The translations under genes were made by a program, and so were the position numbers. Below are positions 7,654-16,624 of a stretch of 39,870 bases of DNA, in pieces; positions within the stretch are counted from its first letter, which is position 1, and each line of letters starts with the position of its first letter. The stretch is from Bacteroidota bacterium (lineage in GTDB: Bacteria > Bacteroidota > Bacteroidia > Bacteroidales > UBA10428), in the NCBI GenBank assembly GCA_003252385.1, contig QKEH01000162.1, positions 1 to 39,870 on the forward strand, written 5' to 3'. A model generated the notes under the pieces. It was not told the DNA's origin. It did no database searches and worked only from the letters and a program-made list of their open reading frames with translations.

Positions 7654-8763
7654 ATGATACATTCTCTTCCTGGACAGATAACCTTGAGCCTCGAAACCAG
7701 CATGTCTCCCGATGTTGCGGAAGCCATCGGGCAAACCGTCTTAGGCCAGCCGGGAGGCATACGCTACAAGCTGGCAGATGCGGTGTCCAAAGCACGAACC
7801 ATTAAGCCCCTGCATTTCTTGACCATCCGGCGGCGCCAAACGCTGCTCGCGGTCATGGCTGTGGCGGAACGAGTTACCCAATGTCTCAAAGCCGATTATC
7901 CGACCTATTATGTCCGGTATGTTACCTTTCACACGGGCTACTATGTAAAGCAGCTGCCGCATGCTCCTGCCAAAGAACCCTTGCGTTCCCAGGGGAACTC
8001 CCTCCTAAAAAAACTGATGCAGGAGTATGCCAGTCAATTACCATGGACACTGCCCCAGCCCACCGATACCACGAAAAGACTTTTTTATGCCTATGTGGAA
8101 GAAAGCAACTGGCGTTCCATGCAGTTTACCCAATTTTTCTTCGAGCAAATCCGAACTGTGAAGGTGACCACTTTCAGCCGGCTCTTTCCCAAAACGGCGA
8201 AGGGCTTTCAACCCCTCCAACCCGGCGATCTCGATCCGATGATGCAACTTCTTAAGGAACACTATTGCAACCACAGTTTCTTTTTCATTTCGCACGGCGA
8301 CCTGGCTGGAAATTATTACGTACTTAAGGATGGCGATAAAATAGTAGCCGGAGTTAAAGCCGGTGTCGGAAGCTGGAAGCTGGAACAGATTCCCGGGTTT
8401 GCCGGAACGTTTATACAACGAATACTGCCCCGGCTGCCTATATTGAGCCGTTTGTTTACCCATCGACTTTTTCGCTTCCTAACTTTTGATACCCTCTTTT
8501 TAAAAAGCGGCTACGAGCACCTGCTCCCTGTGCTACTGGAGTCCGTATGCGCCCATCGTAAAATCTATGCCGGCATGCTTTATACCGATGCCACAGATCC
8601 ACTCTATACGCCGATTAGCCAATGTAAAAACATGGGGTTCCTGAATAAAATGCACCAGGGAGCCAATGTGGCCCTCCTGGTGCGTTTTGTCAACTTTGAT
8701 AGTGGTGAGAAAAGGAACTTAAGCAGGCAACCTGCTTACATTTCAGGGTTTGACTTATGTTAA
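7654..8763 (+). CDS. GNAT-like acyltransferase fold protein, function unknown
   Basis: A soluble protein of 369 residues. The C-terminal half (about 150-350) has the pattern of a GNAT N-acyltransferase: a FQPLQPGDLDPMMQLLKEHY entry helix, a central strand pair NYYVLKDGDKIVAGVKAGV, and later strand-helix elements ending in a YTPISQCKNMGFLNK loop. The N-terminal half, with HFLTIRRRQTLLAVMAVAERV, is a second alpha/beta region that may be a degenerate GNAT domain. No membrane segment or signal is visible. The open frame extends upstream, but the promoter at 7602-7632 selects ATG 7654. The acyl acceptor is unknown. It is divergent from the rhodanese gene. Confidence 0.6.
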   Translation: MIHSLPGQITLSLETSMSPDVAEAIGQTVLGQPGGIRYKLADAVSKARTIKPLHFLTIRRRQTLLAVMAVAERVTQCLKADYPTYYVRYVTFHTGYYVKQLPHAPAKEPLRSQGNSLLKKLMQEYASQLPWTLPQPTDTTKRLFYAYVEESNWRSMQFTQFFFEQIRTVKVTTFSRLFPKTAKGFQPLQPGDLDPMMQLLKEHYCNHSFFFISHGDLAGNYYVLKDGDKIVAGVKAGVGSWKLEQIPGFAGTFIQRILPRLPILSRLFTHRLFRFLTFDTLFLKSGYEHLLPVLLESVCAHRKIYAGMLYTDATDPLYTPISQCKNMGFLNKMHQGANVALLVRFVNFDSGEKRNLSRQPAYISGFDLC

Positions 8764-8777
8764 TCAAACTGAAAAAG

Positions 8778-8804
8778 GATCCGCAGTGGGTCAAACTGCG
8801 GATC
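8778..8804 (-). terminator. intrinsic terminator between convergent genes
   Basis: A perfect 10 bp stem GATCCGCAGT/ACTGCGGATC with a 7 nt loop. On the minus strand it is followed at once by CTTTTTC, so it best serves the small secreted protein gene at 8821-9156. It may also slow transcription from the GNAT-like gene ending at 8763. Confidence 0.75.
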
Positions 8805-8820
8805 GGAGCTTAGGGTTGAA

Positions 8821-9156
8821 CTATTTATTTGAGTACAAGGGAATTTCTTTTCGCAGCGTGTTTTCGGGGTCGTTCACTTCCTGATTCAACACGGCTAATT
8901 TTTCATCGAGCATCTTTTTGTTGGAAAGATCAAGTTCTCCATATTGGTACAAGTGGTAGATCAGTTTCATATCCCCGGCAGAATACGCCTCCTTCAGCTG
9001 TTGATAGATCAGGTTATTTTCGTCATACTGCACCTGATTGAAACGCTCAATCCGAGTTTGATTAATTAACACTTTGCAGGCATTCTCAACAGGCTGTTCA
9101 CCAAATCCTGATAGAAAAAACAGCATCAGTACTCCCATCCCTATCCATCGCTTCAT
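8821..9156 (-). CDS. small secreted protein of unknown function
   Basis: A 111-residue protein. It begins MKRWIGMGVLMLFFLSGFG, a clear signal peptide, followed by a helical, charged mature region (QTRIERFNQVQYDENNLIYQQLKEAY) without recognised motif. One cysteine is seen in the mature part. I preferred ATG 9156 over an in-frame GTG at 9165. A good terminator follows the gene, which supports it being transcribed alone. No promoter match was found upstream. It looks like a short periplasmic or surface helical protein; function cannot be assigned. Confidence 0.65.
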   Translation of the reverse strand: MKRWIGMGVLMLFFLSGFGEQPVENACKVLINQTRIERFNQVQYDENNLIYQQLKEAYSAGDMKLIYHLYQYGELDLSNKKMLDEKLAVLNQEVNDPENTLRKEIPLYSNK

Positions 9157-9433
9157 AATCTTCACTGTTAGGTTATCTTCAAGGGGGTATACTCATCGGC
9201 AGAGCCCCTTGTTAGTTATACTTGACCGGCAGGATAAGTAGATGTTTAAACAATTCTATTTTGATGACGAATGTCACCGGTTACTTATAACAATTGTCAT
9301 CGCTTGTAGTTCCCTTATTTAAGATGCTATTGGCTTAAAATCCCCGCTTCGAAGTGCCTGAACCCCAATTAACGCCTGACCACTCACCATTACAGAGAAC
9401 CTGAAAAAGTGGCAGATCCAATGGCTGGTACAA

Positions 9434-9964
9434 ATGTTGAACTACTCAGAAAACATTTACCAAAGCAAGCGGTTACTAATGACAGAAAATGCACCCTATA
9501 TGGACGATGCCTTCCCAAGTAACGATTCGCGCAATATTCCTTGGTACAAGCGGCTGGTTGCCTGGCGGGAGGCACGCCGGTTTGCGCGAAAGACCAAAAG
9601 AGCGATTAAATCCACCCTTCGAAATTTCGGTCAGGAAGCCATGGAAACCCGCGAAATGGCACAGTTGTTTTTTCGCCTGCTCGATTCCAAACTGGAACTA
9701 TCAAAGCGCAGCACTCCGCCAAGCGATGAAGAAGTAAAAGCTGCTGTTGAGCAACTCATCGATGTGGCACGTATATCCGTATTTGCCTCCATTTCGCTTT
9801 TACCGGGTGGTGGATTTTCGCTTATCGGACTCGAAATACTGGCTCGTAAATTTGGCATTCGTAACTTCACCTTCCTGCCTTCATCGTTCCGTAAAAAAGA
9901 GAATGACAACTCCAATATACAACAGCCTGTTGCCCCCATTGACGAAAAAAAGCAGACGAGCTAG
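9434..9964 (+). CDS. LETM1-like membrane-associated protein
   Basis: A 176-residue protein with a basic N-terminal helix (RLVAWREARRFARKTKRAIK, 42-61), an amphipathic region and one hydrophobic segment (about 115-135: ISVFASISLLPGGGFSLIGL) followed by FTFLPSSFRKK. The order of a hydrophobic segment with LPGG and then a LPSSF motif resembles bacterial LETM1-domain proteins, but the match is by eye and short. The tail is polar. ATG 9434 gives the longest frame; ATG 9479 is an equally possible start. It is convergent with folK. LETM1 in mitochondria is linked to cation exchange and ribosome binding; a like role here is conjecture. Confidence 0.55.
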   Translation: MLNYSENIYQSKRLLMTENAPYMDDAFPSNDSRNIPWYKRLVAWREARRFARKTKRAIKSTLRNFGQEAMETREMAQLFFRLLDSKLELSKRSTPPSDEEVKAAVEQLIDVARISVFASISLLPGGGFSLIGLEILARKFGIRNFTFLPSSFRKKENDNSNIQQPVAPIDEKKQTS

Positions 9965-10013
9965 CCTGTTAACCTGGCTCCGCGAAAGAATCCAAACCTG
10001 GCATCACGATCGA

Positions 10014-10511
10014 TCAGAAACCGGCTTCGACTTTGCGCACCCAACAGCGATCTTCACACTCCGTCAACAATTGTTGCATGGATTTATGTAACACCGGGTG
10101 AGAAAAACAGGGAGCCAGTTCGTTCATGGGTTCCAGGCAAAACTTCCGCAAGTGCATCCTGGGATGCGGTATCTGGAGTCCGGTCTCTTGAACTACCTCC
10201 TGGTTATAAAACAGAATATCGATATCCATGGTGCGTGAAGCATACCCGCTAACAGAACGTTCCCGCCCCAGACACATTTCAATATCCAGACAACGCGCAA
10301 GTAACTCGGCAGGTGCCAGCCGGCAATCTACATCCAGCACCCGGTTGTAAAAGGTTGCCTCAGTTTCGAAGCCCCAAGCTTCGGTTTCGTAACAGGACGA
10401 CCGAAGCTGTACCACACCCACACGCAAGTTGATCAGTTCTTCGGCTCGGGCGAGCAGCATCCGCTTATCGCCCTGGTTGCTTCCTATTATGAGGTAAACC
10501 CGGTTTTCCAT
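10014..10511 (-). CDS. folK: 2-amino-4-hydroxy-6-hydroxymethyldihydropteridine pyrophosphokinase
   Basis: Transfers pyrophosphate from ATP to 6-hydroxymethyl-dihydropterin in folate synthesis. The 165-residue protein shows the HPPK signatures: VYLIIGSNQGDK at the start, ATFYNRVLDVDC in the middle, RTMDIDILFY with the Mg-binding Asp pair, and PHPRMHLRKFCLEPMNELAP. The longer frame has ATG at 10538, but ATG 10511 (MENRVYLIIGSN) fits the family start better. It is divergent from sppA and convergent with the LETM1-like gene. folP, folB and folE are not in the window. Confidence 0.95.
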   Translation of the reverse strand: MENRVYLIIGSNQGDKRMLLARAEELINLRVGVVQLRSSCYETEAWGFETEATFYNRVLDVDCRLAPAELLARCLDIEMCLGRERSVSGYASRTMDIDILFYNQEVVQETGLQIPHPRMHLRKFCLEPMNELAPCFSHPVLHKSMQQLLTECEDRCWVRKVEAGF

Positions 10512-10647
10512 TTCAGTTTGTCGGTGTAAAGTTACCAATTACCGCCTGTCAGCGGGCAGATATCGATTCGGCTTCGAAATTTGTTTTAAAATTAGCGTAA
10601 TTTTATGCCCGAATCATTAAAGATAAATCCTCTGTAAACGAAACGCT

Positions 10648-12408
10648 ATGAAAGGTTTCTTCAAATATGTATTGGCCACTTTTACGGCCATCATCTTGTC
10701 GACTGTAATTCTGTTTTTTCTGTTTTTTGGAATTATTGGAGCCCTTATTGCCCATCAGGAAAAGCCGGTTGAAGTACCCGCCAAAAGCATCCTGCTGCTT
10801 AAGCTCAACCAACCCATTATCGACCGGAAACCCGTATTGCCTTTCGATATACGAACCTTTTCGCGTGCTCAGCGCATGGGGCTCAACGATCTTTTAGCCA
10901 ATATTCAGAAGGCGAAGAAGGACCCGAATATTGAGGGTATTCACCTCAATGTGAAATTTATTCCCACCGGGCTGGCCACCCTGGAAGAAATACGCACCGC
11001 CCTGCTTGATTTTCGGACGTCGGGTAAATTTGTAACGGTGTACAGTGAAGTATATTCGCAGAACGCCTATTACCTTGCCAGCGCCGCCGATGAGATCTAT
11101 TACAATCCCACCGGATTTTTGGAGTTTGTCGGACTGCGGACCCAAAGCCCATTTTTCAGGGAAGCTCTTGAAAAACTCGATATTGAACCCACGGTGATTC
11201 GACATGGCAAATACAAAAGTGCCGGTGAACGATTCTCTGAAAAAGGCTACAGTCCGGAAAGCCGGGAGCAACTCAATAAAATGATCCATAGCTTTTGGAA
11301 CGTAATGCGAAAGGACATTGCCGCCCAACGCAACCTGACTCCCGAGAAACTGAACCAGGTTGCTGAAGAGTTGTTAATAAGCAGCCCACAGGCTGCCTTG
11401 CAGCTGGGCTTCGTAGACAGCCTGCTTTACGAAGACCAGGTACTGGATCTACTCAAAGTGAAAGCCGGACTGGAACCCTCGCAGGAACTACATTTAATTG
11501 ACTTGAACGATTACAGCGCCACTCCGGCCAAACGCGAATACAAGGGGCTGGCAGAGGATAAAATTGCCGTAATTTATGCCAGTGGCGAAATACGGGATGG
11601 GGAAGCAGATGATCAGATGATTGGAGCCGAGCATTTCACTAAAGAAATACGTAAAGCGCGCAAGGATTCGACCATTAAGGCCATTGTACTCCGGGTGAAC
11701 TCTCCGGGCGGTGGCAGTATTGCATCGGATGTACTGTGGCGCGAGTTGTACCTTGCCAAACAGGCCAAGCCCCTTATTGTTTCTATGGGCGACATGGCCG
11801 CATCAGGGGGATACTATATTTCCTGTATGGCCGACAGCATTTACGCACAGCCCACCACCATTACCGGCTCCATTGGTGTTATTGGCATGTACATCAATAC
11901 CCGGGGCTTGTTTACTAAAATCGGCATTAGCTGGGACACCGAAAAAACCAACTCCTACTCCGACTTTCTTTCCGGGGTTCGTTCGGCTACTCCCTACGAA
12001 TTAAACTACTGGCAAAGTATGGTCGATTCCATGTATAGCACCTTTGTGCGACGGGTTAGTTCCGGCCGCAACATGAGCTACGCCCAAGTAGATGCCCTCG
12101 CACAAGGGCGTGTGTGGTCGGGTACCGATGCCTTGGAACTGGGATTGGTTGACCGACTGGGAGGCTTGAACGATGCCATTGAAACGGCCCGCCATATGGC
12201 AGGCCTTAGCGAAAAATACCGTATTGTCGAACTCCCGGCTCAGGATGAACCGTTTCAAAAAATTGTCAAAGATCTCACGCGGGGCATACACGCCAAATAT
12301 CTGGAACAACGGCTTGGCATACAGGCCGAATACCTGAACACCTTGCAGCAATTATTCGAAAACCAGGGTATTATGGCACGTTTACCTTACGATATAACCG
12401 TGTATTAG
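10648..12408 (+). CDS. sppA: signal peptide peptidase SppA, 67K type
   Basis: Inner-membrane serine protease with its active site in the periplasm that degrades cleaved signal peptides. The 586-residue protein has one N-terminal membrane segment (about 10-32) and two tandem S49 domains, as in the long E. coli form. The catalytic dyad is K190 (KYKSAGERF) from the first domain and S386 (MAASGGYY) from the second. VNSPGGGSIASD (350-361) is the conserved loop before the Ser. It lies between folK and lpxK; the lpxK promoter downstream suggests separate transcription. The hairpin arms AGCCTGGT/ACCAGGCT at 12407-12450 overlap the stop but have no U-run. Confidence 0.96.
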   Translation: MKGFFKYVLATFTAIILSTVILFFLFFGIIGALIAHQEKPVEVPAKSILLLKLNQPIIDRKPVLPFDIRTFSRAQRMGLNDLLANIQKAKKDPNIEGIHLNVKFIPTGLATLEEIRTALLDFRTSGKFVTVYSEVYSQNAYYLASAADEIYYNPTGFLEFVGLRTQSPFFREALEKLDIEPTVIRHGKYKSAGERFSEKGYSPESREQLNKMIHSFWNVMRKDIAAQRNLTPEKLNQVAEELLISSPQAALQLGFVDSLLYEDQVLDLLKVKAGLEPSQELHLIDLNDYSATPAKREYKGLAEDKIAVIYASGEIRDGEADDQMIGAEHFTKEIRKARKDSTIKAIVLRVNSPGGGSIASDVLWRELYLAKQAKPLIVSMGDMAASGGYYISCMADSIYAQPTTITGSIGVIGMYINTRGLFTKIGISWDTEKTNSYSDFLSGVRSATPYELNYWQSMVDSMYSTFVRRVSSGRNMSYAQVDALAQGRVWSGTDALELGLVDRLGGLNDAIETARHMAGLSEKYRIVELPAQDEPFQKIVKDLTRGIHAKYLEQRLGIQAEYLNTLQQLFENQGIMARLPYDITVY

Positions 12409-12530
12409 CCTGGTATGCCATGAGACGAAATCATTTTATAGAACCAGGCTTAGACTATTTGGAATGAATATAAAATTACACCCCGTTGGACCAAAAGCCT
12501 GAAAATAATGTAAGTACATCCTACTTTCTG

Positions 12531-12560
12531 TTGGTGCCTGTCTATTTTATTGTATATTTA
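12531..12560 (+). promoter_or_regulatory. promoter of the lpxK-PNP operon
   Basis: TTG (12531-12533), a 19 bp spacer and TATATTTA (12553-12560), seven of eight core bases of the Bacteroidetes consensus counting the free positions. Predicted transcription starts near 12565, about 50 nt before the lpxK ATG at 12616. Confidence 0.5.
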
Positions 12561-12615
12561 TGCCGAAAGTCTGCTTTGCTTAAGCAGTAGTAACCCTGCC
12601 AAATTCATTACCCGT

Positions 12616-13722
12616 ATGGTATCTCAGAATTTACGAACAGCACTGGCACCCCTTCTTTTACCTGTTTCTGCCCTCTATGGTTTGGTTACTTCGGCACGCA
12701 ACAAGCTGTTCGACTGGCACATTCTAAAATCCCAACAATTTGATCTTCCGGTAATTTGCGTTGGCAACATTACGGTGGGAGGTACCGGAAAAACCCCACA
12801 TGTTGAATACCTGATCCGCCTGCTTTCCGATCGATTTAAAACTGCTGTTTTAAGCCGAGGCTATCGACGCAATACACGCGGCTACCTCCTTGCATGCAAT
12901 GGCGTATCGCCCGGAAGCATTGGCGATGAACCCTACCAGATGTACCGTAAATTTTCTTCGACCAGCATCGCCGTAGCGGAAAACAGGGTTCGTGGAATCC
13001 AATCGCTGCAGGTAGACAAGCACGACCTGCAATGCGTTATTCTCGACGATGCGTTTCAGCACCGCCATGTACATCCCGGGGTATCCATAGTTCTGGTGGA
13101 TTACCATCGCCCCCTGAAGGACGATTTTATGCTCCCAATGGGCAACCTGAGGGAGAAACGCCACGGCATACACCGCGCTAATATTGTACTTGTAACCAAA
13201 GTGCCCCACGAGGTTAAACCCATCGAAAAACGGCTCTGGATTAAGGAACTTAATCTATACCCCTATCAATTTCTTTTCTTCACCAGCTTCCACTATGGTA
13301 TGCTCACGCCGGTAATTCAAAAAAAATTACCCACAAAAAACCTTTCCGACCTGAAAACCTCGTCATACAGCCTCTTGTTGCTCTCGGGCATTGCCAATCC
13401 AAAACCATTTTTCAACCAGCTAACCCCTTATGCGAGCCATTGTCGCACCCTGCAATTTTCCGATCATCACGAATACACCTCCACCGATATACAAACCCTT
13501 TATGAGGCCTACAAAACCTTACCGGGCTCCAATAAACTGGTAATAACCACCGAAAAAGATTCGGTTAAGCTGGAAAATATGGCTTTCCCGAAGGATATGG
13601 CTCAAAACTTATACTACCTGCCCATTGAAGTTGTCTTTCTGGATAACAAACAAGAAGAATTCGATAACCTGATACTGAGTTATGTTGAAGAGGATAAAGC
13701 AATCAGTCGATTACGTAAATAG
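12616..13722 (+). CDS. lpxK: tetraacyldisaccharide 4'-kinase (lipid A kinase)
   Basis: Phosphorylates the 4' position of tetraacyldisaccharide-1-phosphate to give lipid IVA, on the cytoplasmic face of the inner membrane. The 368-residue protein has the N-terminal membrane-binding segment (ALAPLLLPVSALYGLVTSAR) and the unusual Walker A loop VGGTGKTP (about 54-61). The DDAFQHR motif and the ILVDYHRPL region are typical of LpxK. ATG 12616 was chosen; an upstream TTG frame start at 12550 lies within the promoter region. It overlaps the next gene by 41 bp, with the same order (lpxK then PNP) that I know from other Bacteroidia. Confidence 0.96.
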   Translation: MVSQNLRTALAPLLLPVSALYGLVTSARNKLFDWHILKSQQFDLPVICVGNITVGGTGKTPHVEYLIRLLSDRFKTAVLSRGYRRNTRGYLLACNGVSPGSIGDEPYQMYRKFSSTSIAVAENRVRGIQSLQVDKHDLQCVILDDAFQHRHVHPGVSIVLVDYHRPLKDDFMLPMGNLREKRHGIHRANIVLVTKVPHEVKPIEKRLWIKELNLYPYQFLFFTSFHYGMLTPVIQKKLPTKNLSDLKTSSYSLLLLSGIANPKPFFNQLTPYASHCRTLQFSDHHEYTSTDIQTLYEAYKTLPGSNKLVITTEKDSVKLENMAFPKDMAQNLYYLPIEVVFLDNKQEEFDNLILSYVEEDKAISRLRK

Positions 13723-14506
13723 TAAAACCCTCTCCCAACCCCGTATTGGTTTGATTTTGGGCAGCGGACTGGGTAATTTCTGCCGATCGATACAAGTGGA
13801 GTGTGAACTGCCCTACGAATCCATACCCCACTTTCCACAATCGGGGATCGAAGGGCATCAAGGTGCCTTGGTGTTTGGAACCCACCGTGGCATCCCCCTG
13901 GTAGTTATGCAAGGCCGGGTGCATTTCTACGAAGGTTATTCCATGGAAGATATCACGTATCCCATACGGGTATTAAAACACCTGGGTATAGAGGCTCTAC
14001 TGGTTACCAATGCAGCCGGAGGTATGAACCCCGCTTTTAGGGTGGGCGACCTGATGCTCATCACCGATCACATCAATATGATGCCCAACCCGTTGATTGG
14101 CCCAAACCACGAAGCTCTTGGCCCAAGATTCCCGGATATGAGTAAGGCATATGACCCCGGCCTTCTTGCTTCCTGTAAAGGTATTGCCCGCGAATTGGCC
14201 GTAGAGGTTCAGCAAGGCATTTATGTTGCAGTAAGCGGGCCTACCTACGAAACACCTGCCGAATACCATTTTTTCCGAGTTATAGGTGGCGATGCCGTAG
14301 GTATGTCAACCGTTCCGGAAGTTATCATAGCCCGGCACATGAACCTGCGTTGCTTTGCCATGAGTGTCATTACCGACCTGGGCATTCCCGGACAGTTGGA
14401 ACCCATTACACACCAAATGGTGCAAGAGGCGGCTGCCAAAGCCGAACCCCGCATGACGGATCTGTTGCTGCAACTTATCGAGCGTAATTTTCGACACTCC
14501 GCGTAA
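13682..14506 (+). CDS. punA: purine nucleoside phosphorylase, trimeric type (first copy)
   Basis: Splits purine nucleosides with phosphate to free base and ribose-1-phosphate. The 274-residue protein aligns along its length with mammalian-type PNPs: phosphate loop GSGLG with S28, R79 and H81 in QGRVHFYEGY, Y189-E190 in the base site (GPTYETPAEY), M208-S209 in VGMSTVPE. The base-site Asn of the human enzyme (N243) is D232 here (VITDLG), and the ribose 5'-contact His (H257) is retained as H244. The ATG lies inside the lpxK end, 41 bp before its stop, suggesting coupled translation. It has 269-residue homology to a second copy at 18923. Confidence 0.93.
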   Translation: MLKRIKQSVDYVNSKTLSQPRIGLILGSGLGNFCRSIQVECELPYESIPHFPQSGIEGHQGALVFGTHRGIPLVVMQGRVHFYEGYSMEDITYPIRVLKHLGIEALLVTNAAGGMNPAFRVGDLMLITDHINMMPNPLIGPNHEALGPRFPDMSKAYDPGLLASCKGIARELAVEVQQGIYVAVSGPTYETPAEYHFFRVIGGDAVGMSTVPEVIIARHMNLRCFAMSVITDLGIPGQLEPITHQMVQEAAAKAEPRMTDLLLQLIERNFRHSA

Positions 14507-14666
14507 AGGTACAAACTACCCGCTATTTCCATTTGATAGTCGAACCCCTTCACAAGCCCTCTTCTTCGCCTGCACTATAAAGCTTCATCATCGCTGTATC
14601 CAAGTTTTTAATATGGAACAGGTGATTATCTTGGTCTTCTATTTTTCCATATTTCAGCACATTTGC

Positions 14667-14674
14667 TAGTTTTG
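14667..14674 (+). promoter_or_regulatory. -7 promoter box of trpS
   Basis: TAGTTTTG fully matches the -7 consensus and lies 31 nt before the ATG. A T-rich run at 14642-14646 sits 20 bp upstream where the -33 TTG would be. No tryptophan-rich leader peptide, T-box or attenuator was seen between 14507 and 14705. Confidence 0.5.
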
Positions 14675-14705
14675 TGGCCAGTATCAATTTCAAGAACCGC
14701 ATAGC

Positions 14706-15722
14706 ATGACAAAAAAACGCGTACTTTCCTGCATTCAGCCCACTGGCGAAATACATCTTGGGAATTATTTCGGAGCCGTAAAAAACTGGGTGGCCATCCA
14801 GGATACGTACGAATGTTTTTACGGGGTGGTTGATTTACACGCCATGACCATGCCCTATGACCCCAAAGCTCTTAAGCAGAACACCCTGCAAATGATGGCA
14901 GAACTGCTGGCCTGCGGTATCGACCCCGAAAAATCAACCCTGTTTATCCAATCGCTCGTACCTCAGCACACCGAGTTGGCCTGGATTTTCAACTGTGTAG
15001 CATCTTATGGCGAACTGTCGCGAATGACACAATTCAAAGACAAATCGGATCAGATTGAAGGAGGCGGCAAAGGCAATTTCATTTCTGCCGGCTTGTTTAC
15101 CTACCCCGTGTTGCAGGCGGCAGATATTTTGGTGTATATGGCCAATCTGGTTCCGGTTGGCAAAGACCAGGTACAGCATCTGGAGCTGTCACGCAATATT
15201 GCCATACGTTTTAACAAGCAGTTTGGTGAAGACTTTTTCCCGGAACCACAGCCTCTGCTCACCGAGATTCCTAAACTGGTATCCCTGGCCGATCCCTCCA
15301 AAAAGATGAGCAAGAGCCTGGGCGAAAAGCACTATGTGAGCCTTTTTGAGGATGAAAACCGGCTGCGGAAAAAAGTGCGTTCGGCGGTAACCGATACCGG
15401 CGAAGAGCAAAGGGATGGCATGAGCCCGGGAGTGGAAAACCTGTTCAACCTGATAAAAGCTTGCGAAAAATCAGAAGCCTACGACCTTCTCATAAAGGAT
15501 TATCATAACGGCGAATTGAAATACAAGGAGCTGAAAGATACCGTTGCCGAAGCCTTGGTAGAACTCACCACTCCCTTCCGCCAGAAAAAAGAGGAGTTGC
15601 TGAAAGATAAAAAACAAATTGAAAGCCTGGCACTTCGACTTTCGGAAAAAGCACAGGATGTAGCTGCCGACACCATCCGCAAGGTACGTTCCCTGACCGG
15701 TTTACCGCGGTATGCTAAATAA
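14706..15722 (+). CDS. trpS: tryptophanyl-tRNA synthetase
   Basis: Charges tRNA-Trp with tryptophan in the cytoplasm. The 338-residue class I synthetase has the ATP-binding HIGH variant HLGN (17-20) and the KMSKS loop (200-204), both in the usual places for a bacterial enzyme. Further family motifs are QPTGEIHLGNY at the start and the GRGKGNF-like region GGGKGNFISAG (119-129) of the tryptophan pocket. It has its own promoter and a strong terminator, so it is a single-gene transcript. Confidence 0.97.
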   Translation: MTKKRVLSCIQPTGEIHLGNYFGAVKNWVAIQDTYECFYGVVDLHAMTMPYDPKALKQNTLQMMAELLACGIDPEKSTLFIQSLVPQHTELAWIFNCVASYGELSRMTQFKDKSDQIEGGGKGNFISAGLFTYPVLQAADILVYMANLVPVGKDQVQHLELSRNIAIRFNKQFGEDFFPEPQPLLTEIPKLVSLADPSKKMSKSLGEKHYVSLFEDENRLRKKVRSAVTDTGEEQRDGMSPGVENLFNLIKACEKSEAYDLLIKDYHNGELKYKELKDTVAEALVELTTPFRQKKEELLKDKKQIESLALRLSEKAQDVAADTIRKVRSLTGLPRYAK

Positions 15723-15746
15723 AAAGCCCCGCGCAAGCGAGGCTTT
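15723..15746 (+). terminator. intrinsic terminator of trpS
   Basis: Stem AAAGCCCCGC/GCGAGGCTTT with one C-A mismatch and a GCAA tetraloop, then TTTCCTGTT. It begins right after the stop codon at 15720-15722. Confidence 0.8.
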
Positions 15747-15812
15747 CCTGTTGTAACAGGGATATTGAGGAAGAACTGTTGACGATACGATTTCAATTAT
15801 CATGCCAATTCC

Positions 15813-16526
15813 TCATTCCGCTTCCTGCACACCGAAGCCATAAGCTTTAGCTTCCATTAGAACGTAGGGATAGTCGCCATACGGCCGGGTAAAGCGTTTA
15901 TCGCTGATTACCATGTGGGTGCCCCCGAGGTTGGCAGTTCGTTTTTTAAGTACGATAATCCCGCTTTTCTCCAGCATTTGGTTGGGCGTGTTGATGCGAT
16001 CGCCATCGTAGCGGGTGTCCAGTACTTTTATCAGGGTCAGGTTATCGGGAATATCGCTCTCCGACTCCACCAGAATAATATCTTCCCAGGCCTTGTTGCT
16101 ACGAAAAACCAGACGCCCCGAATCCAAACTGTCACTTCTGCCCGGTTTTTCCAGCGGATAAAAAACTTCGCGTTTACCCCCTGCATAAAGAATCTGACTG
16201 GTTTTATCGCGTTGCACCGTTTGTATTTCGGTATTAAACGGATACAAGAATTCAATACCCTCCGGGGTAATGTCCTTCACCCGAACAACTTTAACTCCCC
16301 AGTTGCGTGTGATTAAAATATCGTATTGTTCCATCACGGCTTGTTGCGCACTGTCCGTTGGATTGATGAGTTGCCGCAACTTTTGGACCTGTTGTATCAG
16401 ACTGTCTTCCGGAGTGCGTACAGGCGTGCTTTGACCCTGAAGGAGCATTACCGAATCGGGGTTCTGTGCCAACATCGTAAGGGAAAACGCAGCAATAACC
16501 GGAAGTACCGATAAAATTTTCTTCAT
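15813..16526 (-). CDS. secreted protein of unknown function
   Basis: A 237-residue protein with a signal peptide (MKKILSVLPVIAAFSLTMLAQ). The middle part has a recurrent Bacteroidetes pattern: YDILITRNWGVKVVRVKDITPEG, then a run of strands, then ILYAGGKREVF. Such modules (a D-x-I-hydrophobic-T-x-G-x-(K/E) start and an IxYxxGxxexF end) occur in many secreted proteins of the phylum whose function is not established. The start is ATG 16526; the longer frame begins with an unlikely upstream ATG at 16559. It is convergent with trpS and downstream of a kinase gene on the same strand. Confidence 0.7.
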   Translation of the reverse strand: MKKILSVLPVIAAFSLTMLAQNPDSVMLLQGQSTPVRTPEDSLIQQVQKLRQLINPTDSAQQAVMEQYDILITRNWGVKVVRVKDITPEGIEFLYPFNTEIQTVQRDKTSQILYAGGKREVFYPLEKPGRSDSLDSGRLVFRSNKAWEDIILVESESDIPDNLTLIKVLDTRYDGDRINTPNQMLEKSGIIVLKKRTANLGGTHMVISDKRFTRPYGDYPYVLMEAKAYGFGVQEAE

Positions 16527-16624
16527 GCTAACTGCTTTAATGCTTGCTAAATCTGACACTACTATCCATAGTGCATTTTGGGAGATGCGACCGGCTAAGA
16601 TCCGAAAGGATCACTGATTCCCGA

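Noticed and set aside
12550-12615. Upstream TTG start for lpxK
   Set aside because: The frame overlaps the promoter box and adds residues unlike LpxK; ATG 12616 fits.
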